Below, in pieces: positions 55,756 to 64,000 of a stretch of DNA of 64,000 nt (positions within the stretch are counted from its first letter, which is position 1; each line of letters starts with the position of its first letter). Made by a program: the position numbers and the translations under genes. The notes beneath the pieces are model-generated. The model was not told the origin of the DNA. It ran no database searches and was given only the letters and a program-made list of their open reading frames with translations. This DNA is from Viola odorata (taxonomy: Eukaryota > Streptophyta > Magnoliopsida > Malpighiales > Violaceae). The stretch is from NCBI GenBank assembly GCA_963691705.1, contig OY829543.1, forward strand, positions 49,518,564 through 49,582,563, written 5' to 3'.

Positions 55756-56446
55756 TAGGGCTATGCAAATATCGACTGTACCGAAATTATCATAATATCG
55801 TATCGAAATTTACTCGATTCGGTCGATATTTTTTAATTTTTTTTTACTGTACGGTATACCGAAATACCATACCAAAAAAGTTCGGTACGGTATGATATAA
55901 AATTTTGCAGTTACCGTACCTGCCGAACCGAAATAATTTCTTTGCTCTATAATCTATTCTATTCTATTCTATTAGTATTTACTCCCAAATCTCAACTCAA
56001 CTCCCAAGTCCCACTCCCGTGTTTGCTCATCTTATTCTGGATATTATCATCTTTTTGGATTCAATCCAAATTACCAAAATTCCACCCACCACCACCACGG
56101 CACCACCACACCAGCACTGGCAGTGGCAGCACACACCTATTAATCCTAAATCCTAATTAATTAGAAACCTAGAATCTCCCAAATCCCACCCACACACCTA
56201 TTTATATTTAATTGGTCACTGTATCTCAATTTATTGTGATCAATAATGCATTTTTTTATTCACAACTTTAAGTAGTTTTAGGTGATTCGGTATTACCGTA
56301 ATGCCGTACCGAAATTTTTTCGGTAATAAAATTACGGTACCGATCAATCAAAACTATGGTACGGTATTTAATTTTTTTAGTTCGGTATACCGAATACCGA
56401 AATTTTTATACCGAAATATTACGGTACCGACCGATGAACACCCCTA
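55756..56446. mobile_element. hAT-type MITE rich in GGTACGGTATACCG
   Basis: 691 bp, starting TAGGGCTATGCA and ending GAACACCCCTA, with a perfect 8-bp duplication CTCCTGAT (55748-55755 and 56447-56454). Both outer thirds carry many palindromic GGTACCG/CGGTATACCG words and would fold back. No transposase. Confidence 0.93.
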
Positions 56447-57781
56447 CTCCTGATTGGATATGCATAACCTGTTATTAGATTCTAACATTTTGGGTATATA
56501 TTTGAAAAGGGTATTCTAACATTTTATGTACATATGAGCCATAAAAGAGGTGATTTGGCTAAAAGAAAGCAATTATTCCCATTTTAGAGAGGACGCGATA
56601 GAAATTGGAGCCAGAAGAAAACGTGTTGTTACACTTGGGAAAACGTGCAGCGGCGCCCACAGTGTGCAAGTTAAAGGAGAAAGTTGTGCATTGTTTTGAA
56701 AAAACGGTCAGATTTATTAAGAGAGAAAGGGAAAAAGAGATAATGGTTTGAAGAGAAAAGTGAGTGGTTGATAGTGCTTTGGGTTGTTTTTTCCCATTGT
56801 TTATTTTTTAGATTAACAAGATAGGCCGGTTGAGTAGGAGTAAAAAAAATTAGAAAAATGGTTTTGAAAAAATTGAAAAACTTCATTTTAGGTGTTTCTA
56901 ATTTTCAGTGTTAATTAAGAGATTTTTCCATTTTGAAAAAAGTTACTAAAATACAATTTCAAAAATATTTTCAGTTTTCTAAAATTTATAACTTTTTTCA
57001 GAAAATTCTCCGTTTATAAACATTCTCTTATCATTTCGATTTTTTCAGCAATCTGACGGTATGATTATATGATCCCAACAGAAAAAATAGAAGCAGAAAA
57101 GGGAAAAAGTTTGTTATTAATTCTCTGAAGCTAAGAAATAGAAGGATTTAAGATTCAAACAAAGATTAAGTACTTATATATTTTTATCTTTGTCTCTTCT
57201 GCTACGAGGACTCTCTCTTTCTGTCTTTTATCTTTATTTTCTCTACGAACAGAACATGATATTCCTATTATATTTTATGATTTTGTTAAACTTCTTTCAC
57301 ACCGAACTAAATTTTTAATTCCTCCCAAAGGTAATTGAAGATTTTGATTCACTCAATTGTGAGACCAAAGTAATAAGGTAATAAGTTACTAATAGTTAAT
57401 AAATATAAATAAAAAATAACAATTAAATAAATTATGATTTTTCCTTCTTCTTAACAGCATAAATTATTGATTTTTATACTACTACAAATATTTAGTTACA
57501 TAAAAACATAACATTAAAATTATAATCCGCATTAAAAGAACTATTAATTGCAATTAATGTAGAAGAATAATGTTACTTATTAAATTAAAAATAAAATAAT
57601 CAAAAAATAAATTTAATTGTTTAATATCAAATAACATCAACATTCTATCTGAAATTTCTATAAAAAAAATATTAAAAACAGTTCCACTAAGAGAAGAGTA
57701 TTAAGGAATTATTACAATATTTCTCTTGTACAAAATGTGCAAAACAAAAGAGCCCACCCCATTCAGGAATTATGATTTACT
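56447..57781. other. AT-rich intergenic sequence
   Basis: A more balanced stretch at 56580-56700 (GCAGCGGCGCCCACAGTG) has no frame of interest. The rest is A/T-rich. No gene seen. Confidence 0.45.
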
Positions 57782-58856
57782 TTATGCAATTCTTCCTTCT
57801 ACAGTCCCCCAATTTTCAGTTTGGGTTTTCATTGTAGTCCAAAGCTTAGTAGCGAAGCTGTTGGGCCTAGGCCCGAAGATGGTACATCCAAATCTGGACC
57901 ACAGTTTCCAGCCCAAATCCGGCAGGTACTTCAGAAACAAATCAGATCCCATATAGTATGCTACAATGGAGACGCCCATGAATTCGATGTAAGACCTGAA
58001 AAAAACAGCTGATAGATGCTAAATTTGGATTTCAAAAAAGGTTCTAATAGCCGTGGATAAACTATATAATATAAACCCTATAGTTTACCAAACGTATATA
58101 ACATATTACAATTTTAGAAGATCTCGAATAGCGTCGATTAAGGTTTTGTAGTATTATATTTACTTTTTTATTACTATCTGTATTGTAATTTGTTTCAAAA
58201 TAATAATCTTTCTGAATATATTTAAAAATATGTAATTATACTGTCCTACAGTAAAAATGTACTCTCTTTTTTACATAAGGGGTTTTTTACATAAGGGGTA
58301 AGAAAATAGTATAAAATTTGGTTAATTATTAAATAGATTTATAAGGCTGGGGTTGTTAAATAAAAACAATTATTTTAAGATTTATAAGGCTTGGACCCAT
58401 GAAGTGCACTAAAAAAAATATAAACCCACCAAAAAATATCTTAACTTCATCCTTATATATAGACTGACATAAGGAGAAAAATTACCATCCATGGTTAGAT
58501 ATATGATTTTGAAGTAGGAATATTGGTGATGTGGAGTTTGCAGAAAAAATCCTGCCGTGACAACGTGGTGGAGGCGGTGGGGGGTAGCCCGGCGGTGCAT
58601 AGGGCGGCGCAAGATCAGCTAACAAAAAAAAAACAAGTATATAAGACAATTTATTAAATTGATCATAAGATGATGATAAAAAATAAAAAATAAAATTGTA
58701 ATGCTGAAATTAACCTATATATCTAGAGACAAAAATGAAATGAAATTTATACTACTACTGCATGCCTGAGATCGGAGGAGGAGGAGGAGGAGGGGCATCA
58801 ACGGCAAGGGCGGAGACGAAAACGGCAAGAGCGATGACGATGACGAGGGAACTCAT
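57782..58856 (-). CDS. Small secreted proline-rich protein, copy 9 (intact, 145 aa, most complete member)
   Basis: Exons on the minus strand: 58856-58766, 58618-58486, 57995-57782; the 438 nt give 145 residues. Residues 1-21 are a textbook signal peptide (MSSLVIVIALAVFVSALAVDA), followed by PPPPPPPIS. Intron 1 uses GC-AG (TCAG|GCATGC ... TTGTTAG); a GT donor is absent here. Exon 2 has PPYAPPGYPPPPPPRCHGR and ends FLLQNHISNHG. Intron 2 is phase 2 (ATG|GTAATT ... TTTTTCAG). Exon 3 begins SYIEFMGVSIVAYYMGSDLF, has KYLPDLG at residues 97-103 and a basic, Trp-containing tail. TATA-like CTATTTAAACCC near 58914-58924. I do not recognise the family. The proline motifs recall cell-wall or CYSTM-type proteins, but Cys is scarce (residue 51 and one in exon 3). 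Confidence 0.75.
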
Positions 58857-58913
58857 CTTGTATCTATGGTTTAGTATCTCTCTCTTGATTCTTTCTATTC
58901 ATGGCCTCATGGG

Positions 58914-58925
58914 TTTAAATAGAAA
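58914..58925 (-). promoter_or_regulatory. TATA box of copy 9
   Basis: CTATTTAAACCC on the minus strand, about 60 bp before the start codon, conserved at the same place in copy 4 (44241-44253). Confidence 0.6.
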
Positions 58926-59125
58926 AAGGGAGAAATTAAGAAAAAAGGTTAAAAGAAAATGGTAATTATGACGTATATATACATTTATGCCGACTTGCAG
59001 GACTTTTTTGTGTACACGCCATACGTTAACCGGCCCATTCCAAACATTTTACTCCGAAATCATAATACGGTAATTTCAGAAGATGACACGACAATTAAAC
59101 TGGCCACGTGACAGTGGACGTGCTG

Positions 59126-59681
59126 TGTTAAGGTCTAAACTTTGGAGTTCAAGCTTAGCCTTAACATGGATCCTGAGATGCGCCGAAAGCATATGAATTT
59201 GACGGATTGTCCCTTGTCAGGTAAGTGAAGGGAAGTCTTCGGGGTGTGACAACTCTCCACCTTTCCCTCGGCAAGATACGAGAGTATGCTTGTCTAAGTA
59301 AGCTTCTCCTATGCGGGTCTGGCATAGGTGTGCGAGTGAGCCTTCCGTGTTATGGAATGAGCGCTGCCCTGATGGCTTTGCTATGATGGCCACTTCTAGT
59401 TGAGTCCGAGTAGAGAACTAGTAGTGCGTTGCTGATGAAGGGCGGAGGCTATATTGGGTTGTTGGAGATTACGATCATATATCGAGAGAAGGCTGGCCTA
59501 AATGCGGGATCTAGGCGCAACACGAGCTTTAGGAAGGTAAGGTCGTGATAAATGGTAGCGGAGCTATTTCGATTTCTTTGAGATGACAAAGTCTTCGAAA
59601 GTCAGGTGCACTGAACTAAAGAATTGCGTGAATGCGATTGATGCATGGATATAGAATCAGAGGACTCCAGGTGTTGGCTCT
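59126..59681 (+). other. Probable leader of a decayed gypsy element
   Basis: 59126-59250 starts TGTGTTAAGG and ends GGGGTGTGACA, which could be the last part of a truncated 5' LTR. It is followed by leader-like sequence up to the gag frame. The LTR reading is uncertain because no matching 3' LTR is in view. Confidence 0.3.
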
Positions 59682-60079
59682 TTGCAGTCACAAGTAACGT
59701 TGGAACAAATACTTGAGAGGGATAGACGCATTGAGATGCTAGAATCCTGTCTGACCCAATACGATGAACTGTTCAAAGGTGAGAGCGCCGATAATGATCT
59801 CTCTGTCGAAGAGAATGTAGAACTATGTTGTCTCTTTGCAGAACGGGTTCGACGCGTGGAGACGCTAGAAGCATAATTAACAAGGAGTCTTTTAACCTTG
59901 GGAGGTCGAACCCCAGAAAAGGAGTGTGACTTCCAGGGAAATCTCGATGAACTGTTGGAGAGGGCAGATATTAGAGAAGTGACTGAGGCACTTACCACCA
60001 CTGGAATTAGGGTGGATGATTTGCAAGATAAATCTCAAGGAAGCGTGAAACACGTTTCACGAGACCGACGAGAAGGTGG
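59682..60079 (+). pseudogene. Gypsy gag, N-terminal coiled-coil part
   Basis: VTLEQILERDRRIEMLESCL is followed by FAERVRRVETLEA and a stop at 59874, then in another frame DLLERAD-like and TEALTTTGIRVDDLQDK. Charged helices of this kind precede the capsid domain in chromovirus-type gag. The frame is cut at 60079 by a solo LTR. Confidence 0.5.
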
Positions 60080-61482
60080 TGATACGATCCTTGGGTGCTA
60101 GGTTAGAACCCGAGGCGCATAAGTGAATCTTGTTCTCTTGTAGGTTTGGGGCGCGGAATTGACGAAAATCCCTTCTTGAACGCTTCCTTGAATCAATTAG
60201 TATCCCATACTACTAATTGAGGTTAATGACTTGCAAATCCCTGTTTGAGCAAAGTCGAGGTTGTCACGAACGCCTAGCCCTGTAGTACTCCCGCCGATGT
60301 ACGCCTAGCCCTGTAGTACGTACAACGCTAACGCTCAGCCCTGTAAACGAGAGCAACACCAACAATCAGCCTTGTAATTGTTAGCAATCAATATTCAACC
60401 CTGTGAATATTAGCAACGACGATCAACCCTGTGAACGCAAACACGATCCTCACGCTCCTTCCACACTTATCCCTGTAAGTGCCATGCTTTGGTCCGCACA
60501 CACTAGCTCACGCTCCTTCCACGCTTGAATCCACAAACGCCACGCTTCACTAGCCCTAACCGAGTCCACGACTAAGTTAACACAAGGACGGCTTGCTCCG
60601 GAGATCAAGACAATAAGATGGTAGAATGATGAAACGAAAATTTGGTAAGGTGTTTATGTGGAAAATCTGATCTAATTTATTAATGAAAACGCAGCCTTTA
60701 TATAGGCGCAAAATACAAGTAGTTTCAAACTAGTACAACTTCTATTTCGACTAAGACTAGGAATTCTACTCCTAACTTAACTATACTTAATTAAATAAAT
60801 AAATACAATATTAATCTATCTAATTATGTGCAAAAGTCTTCTAGACTCTTCTCCTTGAACCGCCTCCACTCTCAAGTCCGAATTCATCTCCTTCTCCTAG
60901 TCGGACTTGAAGTTCTTCTCCTTGTCGCACTTGAACTTCTCCATGGGCCATCTTCCAATTCGCTCGTGCGTGGAGCCCAAATCTTGACACGAACTAGCTC
61001 TTGGACTAAGAAACATAATGCAATTTGAATTAGTCCAAACGCTCGACTGGTTTGCGTTTTGGCTTGGTGTCAATTCACCAATGTCCTTGTTCGCGCTCCT
61101 ATTGTGTGACTGAAAGTTAACCCACCATAAATTTTTATTCCCTTGTCCGATTGACCTGAAATTTGGACACAACCTTCCTAACACTCTGAGGAATCTTTTA
61201 TTTTTGACAGAATTCAATTCGGAGTTCGTTAGGGTCACTTTCTCTTGTGTTGACTAGACTGTCGCTAGGAATGACTTATGCGCATGTGCTATGCGTGTAC
61301 CTTGACCTAGCATGTGTTTCCTTCATCCACTAACCTTCAACTCTGCCCTATGGGCTCTTTCTAACCTCACTTGGCTCATTGTAGCCCTCTTAGCTCGCTC
61401 CCTCGCGTGCTTTGGCTCCATGGCTATCTGTCTCTCGGCATTGATGCGCACTAGGGCTAGATGCAATCCTAGGATCGTATCA
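60080..61482 (-). mobile_element. Solo LTR in gypsy gag, ends TGATACGATCC/GGATCGTATCA
   Basis: 1403 bp with an 11-bp perfect terminal inverted repeat (TGATACGATCC) and a perfect 5-bp duplication GGTGG (60075-60079 and 61483-61487). A minus-strand TATA (CCTATATAAAGGC, about 60694-60706) suggests minus orientation. Contains the CCCTGT hairpin repeats. Confidence 0.9.
60265..60485. repeat. Serial short hairpins with CAACCCTGT loops
   Basis: At least five units, each a loop of type CAGCCCTGT or CAACCCTGT between complementary arms: AATATT...AATATT (about 60388-60412), ACAAT...ATTGT (about 60361-60380), GTAC...GTAC (about 60300-60322). Arms differ between units while the loop is kept. Confidence 0.75.
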
Positions 61483-61487
61483 GGTGG

Positions 61488-62060
61488 GACTGTTGAACGC
61501 CTCCCTGATTGTGATACAGGGTAAACTTACCGAAATTGAGTAAAGGAATTTTCATAGCCTTTGGTAATGGGAATGACTGAACTAAATAAGTGCAAAAGTT
61601 TTCAACCAAAAACCCTATAATGGAGTGAGGAGCGCGAAAGAGATAGATCATTTCTCGTTTGACGCAGAAAGCCATTTCAAAGTCTGCCAGGTTATGTCAA
61701 ATGAGTCAAGACTGATGATTGTAGTAATGCTTCTACCTGATGATGCTAAAGTATGGTGGAGGACTCGCGCCGAAAATCTCTGGTACAGGCGCCAATAGTA
61801 TTGCCATGTGAGAAAAGTCCAAAGCAGAGTTGAGGGCAGCATTTTTCCCAGAGGATGTGGAATATGTTGGCCGTGTGGGATTGCGCGACCTTGTGCAAAC
61901 AGTTTCTGTGCGAGAATTTGTGATCAAACATTCCACGCTTATGTTTGGTATTGAGGAGATGTCGAAGGCCGACAGATTGTTCAATTTCATTCAGGGGACC
62001 ACTACGTACCTTATATGTGAAGGTCCCCACAAGGCTGCCGAGTGCTTGCCTTGAGTGCGT
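61488..62060 (+). pseudogene. Gypsy gag, capsid part
   Basis: After the solo LTR the gag reading resumes. EIDHFSFDAESHFKVCQVMS and DDAKVWWRTRAENLW are the conserved retrotransposon gag motif (W-W-R-x-R). After a stop at 61798 comes AELRAAFFPEDVEYVGRVGL with SVREFVIKHSTLMF and MSKADRLFNFIQG, the second half of the same domain. Multiple stops and frame changes make it dead. It is a Ty3/gypsy gag of the chromovirus/Tekay style, as judged by motif. Confidence 0.75.
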
Positions 62061-62189
62061 TGTAGGCGGTTCAAGGATATATGAACTTAGAACCAGAGGA
62101 AGAGACCATCGAGGGTGAAAACCTTTCAGAAAAGAGTTCTTATCGACCTAAAAGAAACAGTTGGCCAGAGAGGAGATGACGAAGGGAAA

Positions 62190-62325
62190 TTTATGTGACA
62201 ATTCAAATGGGATGTTATTCCATGGAGACCCTCATTGACACAGGTGCCACCGGTAGCTTCCTTTCGGATTCCCTTGCAAGAAAACCTGGAGCGAAGGTTG
62301 AGAAGCTAAAGTGGTGAAACTAAAG
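62190..62325 (+). pseudogene. Gypsy aspartic protease remnant
   Basis: YVTIQMGCYSMETLIDTGAT followed by GSFLSDSLARK is the retropepsin active site (D-T-G-A-T) and flap-side sequence. It follows gag at the expected place. No reverse transcriptase is found downstream. Confidence 0.7.
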
Positions 62326-62930
62326 TTTGTGAAGCGAAAGCTCGAGGGACTAAAGTTCGGAGAGCCTGAGTTCAATAATATCTTATGATGTCAAGATGTG
62401 AGAATGTAAGTTGACAGGAATTTTGAACCCGTGGATGCTAGTAAAATGTTAACCCAACATTATGTGTGAGGCGTGGATATGACAACGACGAGTGAGAACC
62501 TAGAGGCAAAATGCGCTAGATGAGAATGTGGTGGTTGGTGTTTGGAGGAAACATGCATGAGGGTGAGAAATGCGGAGAAAACTAGTTGTTGTCTTTTGTA
62601 TTGTATGCACCACTTAGTGATCAAGCAATAAGATCCAATACGAGTTGTATCGAGACAAAAAAGGAGGCCAATCTATGTTCGTCATGACAACCATAATGAA
62701 TTCTACATAATAAGCATGAAGAACCTTTTGAGGAGAAATCATACTTATAATGTTAGAATGTCAAGAAGTGGGAAGCGTGAGACAATAGATGTGGTATTGT
62801 GTTGGTAGGTTATCCTAGAGCCTCGAGGGAAAGACGGGACCCAATAATATAGAACCATGAGGTGAGTTTGGATACGAAAGTATCAGCGATTATGTAGACT
62901 GAGGAGTGAGACTATTAACGCATATGATGG
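62326..62930. other. Degenerate retroelement sequence
   Basis: No reverse transcriptase, integrase or other domain is recognised. Weak similarity to pol cannot be excluded by eye. Confidence 0.35.
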
Positions 62931-62931
62931 G

Positions 62932-63070
62932 TAGCTAGAGTTCATAGTTCGTACTCTGCGTAGCTAAAGTCCCTAGTCCATTGTTATGGGTAGCTAGTGT
63001 TTCTAGTCCATACTATAGGTAGCTAGAGTCCTTAGACTATTGTATGGGTAGCTAGTGTTTCTAGTCCATG
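62932..63070. repeat. Tandem repeat, unit about 36-39 bp (GGGTAGCTAGTGTTTCTAGT)
   Basis: Four imperfect units of GGGTAGCTAG.GT..CTAGTCC followed by AT..TAT, starting near 62932, 62961, 62988 and 63035. Confidence 0.8.
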
Positions 63071-63440
63071 GAATGGTTAATAGAATGCACAACTCAAGTC
63101 GGACATAATGCGAGTACGAGTTTTGATATAACAACCATGTGATATGGAAGGTTGATTCAGGTAGTGGGAATTGAGCGAGTAATGATGGACAAGAAATCAA
63201 AAAGGAAGTGTTCCGTTAGAGATTGTCTTGATCTCTGCATTGCGTATTCGACGAATGCAAGGATGTGCGAGTCAACCCATAGAGATGAATCGATGAGGAC
63301 ATCGATGATTGAAGTGGGGGAGGAAATGCACAAATGACAAACCATCTATACAAACAAAACAAAATACAAAACAAAAAAAAAAAATATTTAAAAATATTAC
63401 AGATGAGAACCACTGACTCAGACGGACTTGAGCCAGTAAG
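63071..63440. other. Degenerate sequence, no gene
   Basis: Overlapping short frames on both strands at 63152-63472 have no recognisable feature. An A-run lies at 63366-63384. Confidence 0.35.
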
Positions 63441-63790
63441 AGAATTTGTAATGCGCAGTGGCGTATGGCCAATGAGGCAAAACTATAAGGTGTAGTGGCG
63501 ATTGCCCCGGTGGGGCAGATTTATCATGCGTAGAGGCGCTTTGCCCAGTGGGGCAGAAGCACATTGCGCAGAGGAGCATGGCCTGATGGAGCAGAACTAT
63601 AAGGCGCAGTGGCGCTTGGCCCGGTCAGAATCACATTGCGCAGAGGCCCATGGCCCGATGGGGCAGAACTATAATGCGCAGTGGCGCTTGGCTCGGTAGG
63701 GCAAAATTATGATATCATGCGCAAAAGCGCTCGGCTCAAAGGGATGCGACATAATGCGCAGAGGCACTGGCCTTGAAAGGCAAAGGGATA
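63441..63790. repeat. GC-rich tandem repeat, unit about 43-45 bp
   Basis: About eight units of the form TATAATGCGCAGTGGCGCTT followed by GGCCCGGTGGGGCAGAAC, diverging to the right (63720-63790). Each contains a TGCGCA palindrome. Short direct adjacency without spacers rules out a CRISPR array. Confidence 0.88.
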
Positions 63791-64000
63791 CCTTGCAAAA
63801 GGGTGTCGATTCGAAGAAACGACACGTCTATATGCTAGAGACGCTTGTCCCATGAGAAAGCTGGACAAACGGATCTGGTACTGGATGCTGGAACGGGAAC
63901 AAAGTGCTACGCTATACCATGACCCTATGAAGTAGGCTTTGGTGAGCGTAGGGAGATTGGAGAAAAGAAAGAGTAATAAAGATATGAGTAAAGAGAAAAC
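63791..64000. other. Unassigned sequence at the window edge
   Basis: No frame or motif recognised. Confidence 0.3.

Noticed and set aside
63441..63790. Regular repeats resembling a CRISPR array
   Set aside because: Units are adjacent without unique spacers, vary in sequence, and the host is a plant.

Overview
This is nuclear DNA of a flowering plant, probably a eudicot. It is AT-rich with spliced genes, and contains Ty1/copia and Ty3/gypsy retrotransposons, a Mutator-like (MULE) transposon with a SWIM-type transposase, hAT, Tourist-like and Stowaway-like MITEs, and a fragment resembling a plant UBP24-type deubiquitinase. No bacterial or organellar feature was seen. The species cannot be named from the sequence.

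Layout. 1-15383: remains of a Tat-like LTR element carrying the deubiquitinase fragment. It is split by a copia element (1162-13875, 5-bp duplication CGGGA), which is itself split inside RNase H by a non-autonomous Athila/Tat-type gypsy element (6479-12590, duplication GAGGA). 15384-20326: a pseudogene of a small proline-rich protein family, a Tourist-like element, a second family fragment and a LINE-like relic. 20327-37612: a degenerate MULE with a transposase broken into three blocks and two small minus-strand accessory genes. It is loaded with nested solo LTRs, reaching host > MULE > solo LTR > inverted solo LTR > hAT MITE. 37638-about 41160: LTR and internal end of another gypsy element. 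41840-58920: the main copies of the proline-rich family, interspersed with Stowaway-like and hAT MITEs, a perfect hairpin, a minisatellite and a Tat-like solo LTR. 59126-64000: decayed gypsy gag-protease sequence with a solo LTR and several tandem repeats.

The only genes that look non-transposon and possibly functional belong to one small family that I do not recognise. Three copies keep a full reading frame (42482-44190 minus, 108 aa; 52853-53486 plus, 110 aa; 57782-58856 minus, 145 aa). At least six more are broken or partial. All three intact copies share one architecture: three exons, a phase-1 first intron that starts with GC instead of GT, a phase-2 second intron, a central P-P-G-Y-P-P-P-P-P-P segment, and a last exon with a VAY-xx-G / KY-x-PDLG motif. 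Two begin with a clear signal peptide; the third has a short exon 1 without one. Duplicated flanks show that the cluster grew by segmental duplication and inversion before several transposons landed in it. This family is the best candidate here for something undescribed.

Everything was read by eye. LTR ends, target-site duplications and splice sites were checked base by base. Family names rest on recognised motifs, not on searches.
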